Below, piece after piece: positions 51,516 through 60,341 of a stretch of DNA of 64,000 bases. The stretch is from contig CAJTNI010000003.1 of assembly GCA_910577945.1 (NCBI GenBank), forward strand, positions 1 to 64,000. Reading direction: 5' to 3'. The DNA is from an uncultured Christensenella sp. (GTDB taxonomy: Bacteria > Bacillota > Clostridia > Christensenellales > Pumilibacteraceae). The notes beneath the pieces were generated by a model. It saw nothing but the letters and a program-made list of their open reading frames with translations, ran no database searches and was not told where the DNA came from. The first letter of the stretch is position 1. Every line of letters starts with the position of its first letter. The translations under genes were made by a program, and so were the position numbers.

Positions 51516-51681
51516 CCTTTATTGGTTTGTGATAGTGAATGAGTAATGCGTAATTTTAACCCTCGCCCGTTATCGCGCGAGATTGCGGCTGACGCATAAG
51601 TTTATCGGTTTAACTCCGCTCGGATTGCGGTTATGTAATGCTCGCGTCGGATAAATATGACCGAACAGCATTCCGACTCGC

Positions 51682-51917
51682 AAAGCCTTTTTAGCGCGTA
51701 GGCGCAAGCTAGACGGACATCTGGCGCGTGGGTGGCGACGGGAGTGTAGACCCACCTACATGACCTAGCGCCGAACTACCGTTAAAGCCTTTTTAGCGCG
51801 GAGACCCGCGGCAGACAAGGAAAGCAAGGTGCGCGCGACGGGCGCGTAGAACCACCTACGTAACCGAGCGCGCACCGACGCTTGACGCAGTATCCCGCGA
51901 GGTATCCGCGCTAAAAA
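51682..51917. repeat. Noncoding repeat element, two tandem copies at the 3' end of the kinase gene
   Basis: The exact 17-bp sequence AAAGCCTTTTTAGCGCG occurs at 51682-51698 and 51784-51800. Each is followed by a related box (GTGTAGACCCACCTACATG at 51744 and GCGTAGAACCACCTACGTA at 51844), exactly 100 bp apart. The second copy is closed by a perfect 13-bp inverted repeat, TTTTTAGCGCGGA (51790-51802) / TCCGCGCTAAAAA (51905-51917), which touches the stop codon of the kinase gene. The same box and closing sequence recur at 59.25-59.5 kb. The 51516-51681 interval shows no gene. Confidence 0.75.
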
Positions 51918-52667
51918 TTATTCGTATTGGCAAACGTCCGCCCACTTCGCCAGCATCTCCCTCTCCTCGGGCTTGCCTTTTGCCATTTGCGAGGCGGCGA
52001 CGATGGGCAACCATTGCTCGACGTACTGCCGCGCGGTATCCGACTTTTTGCAGAACGCGGTCAAATACTCCTCGGCGGCTTTGGTATCGCCCGCAAGCGT
52101 GAACAGCAAGTACGTTCTCGCCGTGTCAGCGGACGCGTTGCCGACGGTTGCGTGCGACCAGTCGATGATGCAGGCGCGGCCGTCGGGCGTAATGATAACG
52201 TTGGACGGATTGAAATCGCCGTGGCACAGCTTTCTGTGCTTGGGCATGGAATCGAGTCGCACGTGCAGCTCGTAGCGCGTGGTCGCGTCCAAGCCCGATT
52301 GGTCGATTTTACGCGTGAACTTTTCGCGCTGACGGTTGAGGTCGGCGGCGGTAAGCTTGTGCATTGCGAGCTGAATGTCGATGAGCCGCGAAAGATACTC
52401 GCTCTTTTTGGCGGGGTTCTCGTCGATAAGCGTTTGCAGCGGCTTGCCGTCCACATAATCCATGGCGATTGCGAGCCTGCCGTCATCCAGCTTTTTCACC
52501 TCGTGAACCTTGGGTATAAACAGCCCCGTCTCCTCGACGCGCAGCTGATTGAGCGCCTCATTGAATATATCGGCTTTCCTGTACCCTTCGGCGAACACCT
52601 TGTAGCAGATATCGCCGTCGCGGTAGACCGTTTTGTTCGTCCTCTTTGCGATTTCGCTGTAAGCCAT
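51918..52667 (-). CDS. Small-molecule phosphotransferase (APH/choline-kinase-like)
   Basis: 249 residues of the aminoglycoside-phosphotransferase fold: catalytic loop HGDFNPSNV and metal site IIDWSHATVG, with a short N-terminal lobe. It resembles the TIGR02172-type group of unknown substrate. The gene starts 2 bp past the adhE stop, so it is co-transcribed with adhE. There is no sign of an antibiotic-resistance setting. Its 3' end abuts a repeat element. Confidence 0.8.
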   Translation of the reverse strand: MAYSEIAKRTNKTVYRDGDICYKVFAEGYRKADIFNEALNQLRVEETGLFIPKVHEVKKLDDGRLAIAMDYVDGKPLQTLIDENPAKKSEYLSRLIDIQLAMHKLTAADLNRQREKFTRKIDQSGLDATTRYELHVRLDSMPKHRKLCHGDFNPSNVIITPDGRACIIDWSHATVGNASADTARTYLLFTLAGDTKAAEEYLTAFCKKSDTARQYVEQWLPIVAASQMAKGKPEEREMLAKWADVCQYE

Positions 52668-52669
52668 GA

Positions 52670-55270
52670 TTATTTACTCTCCTTTCCGTAATAGGCGTCG
52701 AGATACATTTGCTTGATTTCGGCAATGAGCGGATATCTGGGGTTCGCGCCCGTGCACTGGTCGTCGAACGCCGCTCTGCACATTTCGTCGAGAGTTTCGA
52801 GGAACTTATCCTCGGGCACGCCCGCATCCTTTATGCTCGCGGGCAAGCCCACTTCCTTTCTGAGCTCGACGAGCTTGACAATCAGCTTATCGAGCTTTTC
52901 GTCGTCCGTCTTGCCCTTAATGCCCATCATTTCCGCGACCTCGGCGTAACGGCGCAGCGCTACGGGGTGGTCGTACTGCGGGAACGTGCCCATCTTTAAC
53001 GGCGCTTCCGCCGCGTTGAATTTCATGACCTGCGGCAACAGCAGCGCGTTAGCCATGCCGTGCGGCAAATGGTGGTACGAACCGAGCTTGTGCGCCATGG
53101 AATGGCAAACGCCGAGGAACGCGTTGGCAAACGCCATACCCGCCATCGTGGCGGCGTACGCCATTTCGCCGCGCGCCTTTTCGTCCGAGCCGTTGTTGTA
53201 CGCCGCGGGCAGATATTCGAACACGAGCTTGATAGCTTCCTTGGCGATACCGTTGGTAAAATCGGTAGCCATAATCGACGCAATCGCCTCCAAGGCGTGC
53301 ACCATGGCGTCGTATCCCGAATTGGCGGTCAAGCCCTTGGGAATGCCCATCATGAGGTCGGGGTCGCAAATCGCCATCTTGGGCAGCAGCTCGTAATCGG
53401 CAATCGGGTATTTGAGCCCGCTGTCCTGGTCGGTAATGACCGCGAACGGCGTGACCTCCGAGCCCGTGCCCGCCGTGGTCGTGATTGCCACGAAATACGC
53501 CTTGTCGCCCATCTTGGGGAAACGGTACACGCGCTTTCTGATATCCATAAAGCGCATCGCCATGTCCGCAAAATCGGCCTCGGGATGCTCGTACAGCACC
53601 CACATAATCTTGCCCGCGTCAAGCGCGCTGCCGCCGCCGAGCGCGATAATGCAGTCGGGCTCGAACGAGCGCATCGCCTCCGCGCCCTTTTGCGCCGACG
53701 CGAGCGTCGGGTCGGGCTGAACGTCGGAGAACGTGGTGTTGACTATGCCCATTTCGTTGAGGCAGTCGCTGACGCGCTTGGAGAACCCGCTCTTGAACAA
53801 GAACTCGTCGGTAACAATAAACACGCGCTTTTTGCCCATGTCTTTGAGCTCTTGCAGCGCGACGGGCATACAACCCTTTTTGAAATAAACCTTTTCGGGC
53901 GCACGGAACCACAACATGTTCTCTCTCCTTTTAGCCACAGTCTTGTAGTTTAACAAATGCTTGACCGACACGTTTTCCGATACGGAGTTGCCGCCCCAAG
54001 ACCCGCAGCCGAGCGTGAGCGACGGCATGAGCTTGAAGTTGTAAATGTCTCCGATACCGCCCTGCGCCGCGGGAGTGTTCAAAAGTATGCGGCAGGTCTT
54101 CATCGCCGCGCCGAACTTGGCAATCTTTTCCTTTTCCGTGCGCTCGTTGGCATAGATAACGGACGTGTGCCCGTATCCGCCGTCGGCGACAAGCCGCTCC
54201 GCTTTTTTGAGCGCGTCGTCGAAATCCTTCGCCTTGTACATGGCGAGCACGGGCGACAGCTTTTCGTGCGCAAACGGCTCGCTGATATCGACCGACGAAA
54301 CCTCGCCTACGAGTATGCGCGCGCTCTCGGGCACTTCGAATCCGCAAAGCTGCGCGATTTTGGGCGCGCTCTGTCCGACGATTTTGGCGTTGACCGAGCC
54401 GTTAATGAGTATCGTCGCGCGCACCTTATCGGTTTGCTCGGCATTGAGGAAATACGCGCCGCGGTACGCCATTTCCTTCTTGACCGCGTCGTACACGTCC
54501 GACATTACTATAATGGATTGCTCGGACGCGCAGATAACGCCGTTGTCGAACGACTTGCTGTGAATGACCGACGACGCTGCGAGCTCGACGTCCGCCGACG
54601 AGTCGATAATTACGGGCGTGTTACCCGCGCCGACGCCGACAGCCGGCTTGCCCGAGCTGTACGCCGCCTTGACCATGCCCGGTCCGCCCGTGGCGAGTAT
54701 GAGGTCGCACTCGCTCATGACCGCGCCGCTGAGCGCCACCCTCGGCACGTCAATCCAGCCGATAACGTCCTTGGGCGCGCCCGCCGCGACAGCCGCGTCG
54801 AGCACGATTTTTGCCGCGGTGATAGTGCTGTTCTTTGCGCGCGGGTGCGGGGATATTATAAGCCCGTTGCGCGTTTTGAGCGCAAGCAGCGTTTTGAATA
54901 TTGCCGTGGACGTGGGGTTTGTCGTGGGCACGATAGCGGCGATTACGCCGACGGGCTCAGCCAAAACCTCGACGCCGTACGCGTCGTCGCGACTGATAAC
55001 GTCGCACGTCTTGACGTCGCGATACGCGTTATAAATATACTCGGCGGCATATTGGTTCTTTATGACCTTATCTTCGACTACGCCCATGCCCGTTTCGGCA
55101 ACCGCCATTTCGGCAAGGTCGAGCCTGTGCTTGTTAGCCGCGGTAGCCGCCGCCAAAAAAATCTTGTCCACCTGTTCCTGCGTATACGTAGAAAACAAGC
55201 TCTGTGCCGCGCGTACGCGCGCTATGAGTTCGCTAAGCGATTTCTCGTCCTGAACAACCAATCCGTCCAT
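52670..55270 (-). CDS. adhE: Bifunctional aldehyde-alcohol dehydrogenase
   Basis: 866 residues from ATG 55270 behind GGGAGG; longer upstream reading has no ribosome binding site. The N-terminal aldehyde dehydrogenase domain (CoA-acylating; catalytic Cys in FDNGVICASEQ) is followed by an iron-dependent alcohol dehydrogenase domain (ALGGGSALDAGK, GTGSEVTPFAV, His ligands in AMVHALEA and CHSMAHKLGS). It turns acetyl-CoA into ethanol with two NADH, the main route for redox balance in a fermenter. It forms filamentous spirosomes in other bacteria. Confidence 0.96.
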   Translation of the reverse strand: MDGLVVQDEKSLSELIARVRAAQSLFSTYTQEQVDKIFLAAATAANKHRLDLAEMAVAETGMGVVEDKVIKNQYAAEYIYNAYRDVKTCDVISRDDAYGVEVLAEPVGVIAAIVPTTNPTSTAIFKTLLALKTRNGLIISPHPRAKNSTITAAKIVLDAAVAAGAPKDVIGWIDVPRVALSGAVMSECDLILATGGPGMVKAAYSSGKPAVGVGAGNTPVIIDSSADVELAASSVIHSKSFDNGVICASEQSIIVMSDVYDAVKKEMAYRGAYFLNAEQTDKVRATILINGSVNAKIVGQSAPKIAQLCGFEVPESARILVGEVSSVDISEPFAHEKLSPVLAMYKAKDFDDALKKAERLVADGGYGHTSVIYANERTEKEKIAKFGAAMKTCRILLNTPAAQGGIGDIYNFKLMPSLTLGCGSWGGNSVSENVSVKHLLNYKTVAKRRENMLWFRAPEKVYFKKGCMPVALQELKDMGKKRVFIVTDEFLFKSGFSKRVSDCLNEMGIVNTTFSDVQPDPTLASAQKGAEAMRSFEPDCIIALGGGSALDAGKIMWVLYEHPEADFADMAMRFMDIRKRVYRFPKMGDKAYFVAITTTAGTGSEVTPFAVITDQDSGLKYPIADYELLPKMAICDPDLMMGIPKGLTANSGYDAMVHALEAIASIMATDFTNGIAKEAIKLVFEYLPAAYNNGSDEKARGEMAYAATMAGMAFANAFLGVCHSMAHKLGSYHHLPHGMANALLLPQVMKFNAAEAPLKMGTFPQYDHPVALRRYAEVAEMMGIKGKTDDEKLDKLIVKLVELRKEVGLPASIKDAGVPEDKFLETLDEMCRAAFDDQCTGANPRYPLIAEIKQMYLDAYYGKESK

Positions 55271-55491
55271 AATACCTCCCGAATTTACGCCCGACGCTAC
55301 TCCGACGGAACTGCCGACGGGCGCTGAATACAGTATGCAATATTCGACCGATTTTGTCAAGCGCATAAACCTTGTTTTCGCCGATAGCATGCGATTTTGC
55401 AACCTCGCCCGGTGAATATTATTCATGCGCAATCATACGATATCTTGCGAAAACTATTGCATTCCTTTCGCAAATATGCTATTATGCCCGT

Positions 55492-56430
55492 ATGAAATAC
55501 ATCGACGTAGGCGGAATACAGGCAAGCAGGCTCGCATTGGGCTGCATGCGCATTGCGGACAAGCCGCGCGCTCAAATCGAGCGGCTTATACGCACGGCGC
55601 TCGATTTGGGCGTGAACATGTTCGACCATGCCGACATTTACGGCGGCGGCACGTGCGAGCGCATTTACGGCGAAATATTAAAGTCGAGCCCGAGCTTGCG
55701 CGAGCGCATGGTAATCCAAACCAAGTGCGGCATTCGCGGCGGCTGGTACGACCTAAGCTACTCGCACATAACGGAATCGGTCAACGGCGCGCTGTCGCGG
55801 CTGAACGTCGATTATATAGACGTGCTGCTTTTGCACCGCCCCGACACGCTCATGCGCCCCGAGGAGATAGCGCGCGCGTTCGACGCGCTCGAAAAATCGG
55901 GCAAGGTTCGCGCGTTCGGCGTAAGCAATTTCTCGGCGCACCAAATCGACTATTTGCAGGCGTTCGTCAATCAAAAGCTGTGCGTCAACCAATTACAGCT
56001 GAGCGCGACGCACTGCCCCATAATCGACAGCGGAATAAACGTAAACACGTACAACGACGGCGCGACCGACCGCGACGGCGGCACGCTCGAATACTGCCGC
56101 AAAAACAATGTAACGATACAGACGTACGGCACGGTTCAATGCGAGTTCACCGACGCGAGCGGAACGTTCACGGGCGCTATCACGTCCGAGGGCGCAAAGC
56201 GCAAGTATTTTTCGCTCAGTTTCATGCTCGAAGGTCTGGCGCAAAAGTACGGCACGACCGCCGACGCGGTGGCGGTGGCGTGGGTGCTGCACCACCCCGC
56301 GGAAATGCAGGCTATCGTAGGCACTACCTCGGAAACCCGACTCGCCGCCTACAAAGACTGCTGCGAAGTGCCGCTCACCGACCGCGAATGGTACAATATT
56401 TACAAAGCCGCGGGACACACGCTGCCGTAG
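55492..56430 (+). CDS. Aldo/keto reductase
   Basis: 312 residues from ATG 55492. The aldo/keto reductase barrel shows the catalytic tetrad: Asp and Tyr in FDHADIYGGG, Lys in VIQTKCGI and His in LLLHRPD. It resembles the YdhF-type group that reduces small carbonyl compounds with NADPH. There is no ribosome binding site, and a promoter-like pair TTGCAT (55457) / TATTAT (55480) would start transcription close to the ATG, so a leaderless message is possible. It is divergent from adhE. Confidence 0.88.
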   Translation: MKYIDVGGIQASRLALGCMRIADKPRAQIERLIRTALDLGVNMFDHADIYGGGTCERIYGEILKSSPSLRERMVIQTKCGIRGGWYDLSYSHITESVNGALSRLNVDYIDVLLLHRPDTLMRPEEIARAFDALEKSGKVRAFGVSNFSAHQIDYLQAFVNQKLCVNQLQLSATHCPIIDSGINVNTYNDGATDRDGGTLEYCRKNNVTIQTYGTVQCEFTDASGTFTGAITSEGAKRKYFSLSFMLEGLAQKYGTTADAVAVAWVLHHPAEMQAIVGTTSETRLAAYKDCCEVPLTDREWYNIYKAAGHTLP

Positions 56431-56542
56431 CGTTCGGCGATTGCCGATTAAGTAAAGCATAATATAATGCAGCTTTGCAATAGCGCGCCGTTTCGGCGCG
56501 CGCAGCGCAACCGTTCGATTGCCGATTGCAAATTGCGCACGA

Positions 56543-56572
56543 AAAAAGCGTTCTCGCGGGAGAACGCTTTTT
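56543..56572. terminator. Bidirectional terminator
   Basis: AAAAAGCGTTCTC pairs with GAGAACGCTTTTT across a four-base loop, between the convergent reductase and galT genes. Confidence 0.88.
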
Positions 56573-56575
56573 CGA

Positions 56576-58009
56576 TTATATTCTTCTTATATCCATTGCG
56601 TCGAGGAACGCCGCAAGCGACGCCGCGTCGATTGCCGTGGACGCGAGAATCTTTTCGCACGCCGCGTCTACCTCGTCGTGAACGTTGAGCTTGGCTTCCA
56701 GCTTGGACACAGTGCCGCCCTGCGCTTTGAGCATGCGCTCTATCATTTTGGCGAACGGCTTGGTCTGCGCAGGCAGCGCGTTTGCGTCGAACGGCGCAGT
56801 GCCGTCGAGATACAGCTGCACTTGTTTGAGCTGCTCGGACAGCTTATTGGGCAAAACGAAATATCCGAGGATATCGGTGAGCGACAACGCGTCCGCCTTG
56901 ATTTCCTCGTACTCCGCGCCGAGCCGCGGGCGTTTGAGCGCGTTTGAGCGCAAAATCACGTCGTACGTGTATTTGCCGTTGATCTTGCGGCAAACGAGAT
57001 TGCAGAAATTTTTATCGCCCGTATTGGCAACGCGCTCGTCCGCATAGCCGCGCCATGCCTCGACGAGCTTGGCGACAAATTCCGCCGTCTTTTCGAGGTT
57101 GGAATGCGCGACGCGAATTACCGTCGAGTACCAGCCTATCGCGTTGATTTCCAGATAAGGATATTCCTTGGATTTGAGCTTGTACGCGGAATCGGCGCGG
57201 AACATCGGCGTAGTCTTAAAGCCCGTTTGGAAATGCTCGTGCGCCGTGTTTTTCGCGCCGCCGCCGACCGCCGACGAATTGACGCCGACAAACCCGTCCG
57301 CGCCCACGAAATCCGCCGCCAGCCCGAGCTTTTTGACCGTGTCCGCAAGGCTCTGCATGGGCTTGTGCTCCGCGCTCGACAGCACGCCGTGCTTGTCGAA
57401 ATATTGATGGCGCGAGTACGTGAAGAACCATTGCTCGCCCGCAAGCTCGGTCGTCACGGTGCGCATATTCGCCCTGCCCGTAAAGCCCTCGTTCTCCTTG
57501 CACAGCGCGCACGCGGGATACTTGGCGGTCGTCGCCTGCGGCATGAGATTGATTATAATCTCGATACGGCTTTTGAGCTCCTTCGCCTCCCAGCGGTCGT
57601 TCTTGGCGCACTCGTCGAGGTCCACGTAACCGTCCTTGACGCTGTACTCGTACAGGAAATCGAACGCGCGCTGCTTATTGACCGAGTACGTGTCGGCGAA
57701 CAAATCGTTAATTTCCGACGGGCGCAGCATGAGCGCGTCCATGAGCTCGCTTTTGAGCGCGGCAAGCCCGCCCGCGTCGGTCACGCCGTTTTCCAGCGCG
57801 TACTCGAATACGGGACGGAGCAGTGCGGCGGGCGACGCCATGCCGTCGATATCGAGCTGCTCGTCCTCGTCGCGTTCGTCCGTAAGCGCGACGGGCGGAA
57901 TTTTAAGCGCGCGGCAAATGCGCTGCGCGGAATACTCTCCGTCAAGCTCGTCCATTAAAAGATGCGTTCTCGAATATGCGACGAGATTGCTTATTTCTTT
58001 TTCCAACAT
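56576..58009 (-). CDS. galT: Galactose-1-phosphate uridylyltransferase, type 2
   Basis: 477 residues, the length of the Gram-positive GalT family. The nucleotidylation site AHEHFQTG contains the His-x-His pair, and the YPYLEINAIGWYS segment precedes the C-terminal domain. It exchanges UMP between UDP-glucose and galactose 1-phosphate in the Leloir pathway and could use galactose released by the GH36 enzyme encoded at 33.6-35.7 kb. No galK or galE is in the window. Confidence 0.92.
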   Translation of the reverse strand: MLEKEISNLVAYSRTHLLMDELDGEYSAQRICRALKIPPVALTDERDEDEQLDIDGMASPAALLRPVFEYALENGVTDAGGLAALKSELMDALMLRPSEINDLFADTYSVNKQRAFDFLYEYSVKDGYVDLDECAKNDRWEAKELKSRIEIIINLMPQATTAKYPACALCKENEGFTGRANMRTVTTELAGEQWFFTYSRHQYFDKHGVLSSAEHKPMQSLADTVKKLGLAADFVGADGFVGVNSSAVGGGAKNTAHEHFQTGFKTTPMFRADSAYKLKSKEYPYLEINAIGWYSTVIRVAHSNLEKTAEFVAKLVEAWRGYADERVANTGDKNFCNLVCRKINGKYTYDVILRSNALKRPRLGAEYEEIKADALSLTDILGYFVLPNKLSEQLKQVQLYLDGTAPFDANALPAQTKPFAKMIERMLKAQGGTVSKLEAKLNVHDEVDAACEKILASTAIDAASLAAFLDAMDIRRI

Positions 58010-58053
58010 GTTTATATTTCTCCTTGATTGAATTCGATTTGATAATGCGCGCG

Positions 58054-58977
58054 TTAGTTATTGCCGACGGGTCGAACAAAGTCAATCAGACCGTCGGTAT
58101 TGAACAGCGTCCACGGAAATTCCTCGGGCGGCGCGGCGACGAAAATCAGCTTGTCGCCCGTCACGGGGTGCGCGAACGTCAGCCTGTACGCCCACAGCGC
58201 GAGGTGCGCGCTCTTTACCTGCTTGCCCTTGGTAGCGTAACGCGCGTCGCCGACTATGGGCGCGCCCAAGGTTTTGAGCTGAACGCGCGCTTGGTGCGGT
58301 CTGCCCGTAATGAGCTTGACCGTAACGAGGTGCAGACCGCGCTGTTCGGATATCGGCGTGATTTCCGACTGCGCGAGCTTTGCGCCCTCCATGGACGCGG
58401 GCACTACGGTCACGGTATTGGTCTGCGCGTCTTTGGCGAGATAGTGCTCCACCTTGCCCGACTTATTGGGTCTGCCCGACACCACGGCAAGATACGTTTT
58501 TTCGAACTCGCCGTCCTTGTCCTTAATCTGCTCGCACAGCCGCGCCGCGGCTTTGGAGGTTTTGGCAAAGACCATAACCCCGCCCGTCGGTCTGTCGAGA
58601 CGGTGCACAAGCCCCAAATACGCCTCGCCGGGCTTGTTGTACTTTTTGACGAGGTACTGTTTGAGCTGCGACAGAAAATCGAGGTCGCCGCTGCTGTCCG
58701 CCTGCGTGGGCATGTTTTGCGGCTTGACCGCGACAAGCAAATGGTTGTCCTCGTAAAGTATAATCGGCGCGCCGTCGTCCGCGTCGGGCTCGTCACGCTT
58801 TTTGCGCACGACGTCCTTGACGTCCAAACGCAGCTTGACCTTTTTCACGCCCGCAGCGCCGCCGCCTGCGTCACGCTCGCCCGGCACGTCCGCGTCGGTC
58901 GGCGCATAAGAATACTCGCTCGCCTCGGCTGCGGCGGGCGCGTCGGTTATTTCGATTTTGTCGTCTGTGTTAGTCAC
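58054..58977 (-). CDS. RluA-family pseudouridine synthase
   Basis: 307 residues from GTG 58977 with CGGAG upstream. An acidic, probably disordered N-terminal extension of about 60 residues precedes the RluA-type catalytic domain with the motif GLVHRLDRPTGG (catalytic Asp), then TGRPHQARVQLKTLG. It converts uridine to pseudouridine in rRNA or tRNA. No S4 RNA-binding domain is seen. Confidence 0.9.
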   Translation of the reverse strand: MTNTDDKIEITDAPAAAEASEYSYAPTDADVPGERDAGGGAAGVKKVKLRLDVKDVVRKKRDEPDADDGAPIILYEDNHLLVAVKPQNMPTQADSSGDLDFLSQLKQYLVKKYNKPGEAYLGLVHRLDRPTGGVMVFAKTSKAAARLCEQIKDKDGEFEKTYLAVVSGRPNKSGKVEHYLAKDAQTNTVTVVPASMEGAKLAQSEITPISEQRGLHLVTVKLITGRPHQARVQLKTLGAPIVGDARYATKGKQVKSAHLALWAYRLTFAHPVTGDKLIFVAAPPEEFPWTLFNTDGLIDFVRPVGNN

Positions 58978-59252
58978 TGAAAACTCCGAGAGAATTAGTA
59001 ATTTGGTTGTCAAGCCGAAGGCTTGGATTATGCCGCGTATGAGGACGCGGTCGTTGATTAGGTATTGCACACGAATGCAGCCGTCTGCAAAAGATTTCTC
59101 GACTGCGCGGTCTACGACCGCTCCGCTCGAAACGACGTATTTGTATATCCGCGCTCCGCGTCCGCAAGACTATTCACTGCGTTCAGAGCGACACAGGCGT
59201 CAAAGTCTTTTGTCCGCAGAGGCGCGCGGCGAGCGATGAGTGCGACCGAGCT

Positions 59253-59495
59253 TTGACCGCGGAGGCGCAAGCCGCGCATCGCCATAGGCAGAATACATAC
59301 ACACTTTTGTTACCTCTCAATATACTACGCGCGACCTAGGAAACGCGAGCGGCGCGGCGCGCATCACCAAAGGCAATATACTTGCACATTGTTGTCGCTT
59401 TACAATATACTACGCGCGCGGGAGTGTAGAACCCCCTACGTGACCCTAGCCGCCGCGACGCTTGACGCCGCATAGCGACGCGTATCCGCGGTCAA
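59253..59495. repeat. Noncoding repeat element with 11-bp terminal inverted repeats and internal 60-bp repeats
   Basis: A perfect inverted repeat TTGACCGCGGA (59253-59263) / TCCGCGGTCAA (59485-59495) encloses two imperfect 60-bp direct repeats (59274-59333 and 59359-59418), both ending ATATACTACGCGCG. The box GTGTAGAACCCCCTACGTG (59424-59442) and the closing part GACGCTTGACGC to GTATCCGCG match the element at 51.7-51.9 kb. The right end overlaps the 3' end of the methyltransferase gene. The preceding 58978-59252 interval has no supported gene. Confidence 0.72.
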
Positions 59496-60341
59496 GAGGG
59501 CGCTGCAACCGCAAGGCAACGCAACCCCCTCCGCCTCCGTCGGCAAGCACACCTCGTAGCCGTCCACGCTACCGTCGTTCGGATATATAAGCTTTAAAAT
59601 GTTCGACATCGTTTGCGGCTGCAAACCCGTTGTGTAGCTGTTGATAAGAAAGAACCGCGGCGCGCCCGCGACGTCTTTGCACAGTCGCACGAGGTCGTAG
59701 ATATCGTCCTCCATGCGCCACACCTCGCCGCTCGCGCCGCGCCCGTAGCTCGGCGGGTCCATAATCACCGCGTCGTACGACTTGCCGCGCTTAATCTCGC
59801 GCATAACGAATTTCTTGCAATCGTCTATTATAAACCGCGTGTTCTCCTGCGGCACGGCGTTGAGCATACAGTTTTGTCGAGCGCGCTCGACCATGCCCTT
59901 TGCCGCGTCAACGTGCGTCACGTGCGCGCCGCACTTTGCAAGCACCGCCGTCGACGCGCCCGTGTATGCGAACAGATTGAGTATGCGCAGCTGCCGCCCG
60001 TCGCGCGCCGCGGCATTGACAAGCCCCGACAGCCTATCCCAATTAACTGCCTGCTCGGGAAACAAGCCCGTGTGCTTAAACCCCATAGGCCGCACGATAA
60101 ACCTGTAATCGCGCCAGCTTACGCGCCACTCGTCGGGCATGGGCTTATTCACAATCCACCGCCCGCCGCCCGAGCGGTCGCGCTCGTAGCGCGCGTGGCA
60201 ATCGTACCGAGAGTAATCGACCGTCGCGCGCCAAATCGCCTGCGGGTCGGGTCGGAGCAGCACGACGTCCTTCCACCGTTCGAGTTTAAGCCCGTCGCCC
60301 GTGCCGAGTATTCGATAATCGGTCCAATCGGGCGCTAGCAT
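59436..60341 (-). CDS. Class I SAM-dependent methyltransferase, RlmI/RlmK-like
   Basis: 301 residues. The SAM site is LRILNLFAYTGAST and the catalytic loop is VIMDPPSYGRG, as in large-subunit rRNA methyltransferases of the RlmI/RlmK type. A PUA-like N-terminal domain is absent. The gene overlaps ileS by 7 bp. Its last 20 or so codons (ADTRRYAASSVAAARVT) lie in the repeat element, so the natural C-terminus may have been replaced by insertion of that element. Confidence 0.85.
   Translation of the reverse strand: MLAPDWTDYRILGTGDGLKLERWKDVVLLRPDPQAIWRATVDYSRYDCHARYERDRSGGGRWIVNKPMPDEWRVSWRDYRFIVRPMGFKHTGLFPEQAVNWDRLSGLVNAAARDGRQLRILNLFAYTGASTAVLAKCGAHVTHVDAAKGMVERARQNCMLNAVPQENTRFIIDDCKKFVMREIKRGKSYDAVIMDPPSYGRGASGEVWRMEDDIYDLVRLCKDVAGAPRFFLINSYTTGLQPQTMSNILKLIYPNDGSVDGYEVCLPTEAEGVALPCGCSALLTADTRRYAASSVAAARVT

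Noticed and set aside
53957..55327. Plus-strand frame of 456 codons over adhE
   Set aside because: Antisense shadow of adhE without any motif or ribosome binding site.
55425..56462. Overlapping plus-strand frame of 345 codons across the aldo/keto reductase
   Set aside because: Frame-shifted shadow of the reductase, Arg/His-rich and without motifs.
56477..56503. GC-rich hairpin after the aldo/keto reductase gene
   Set aside because: No T tract; the strong terminator at 56543-56572 explains the 3' end better.
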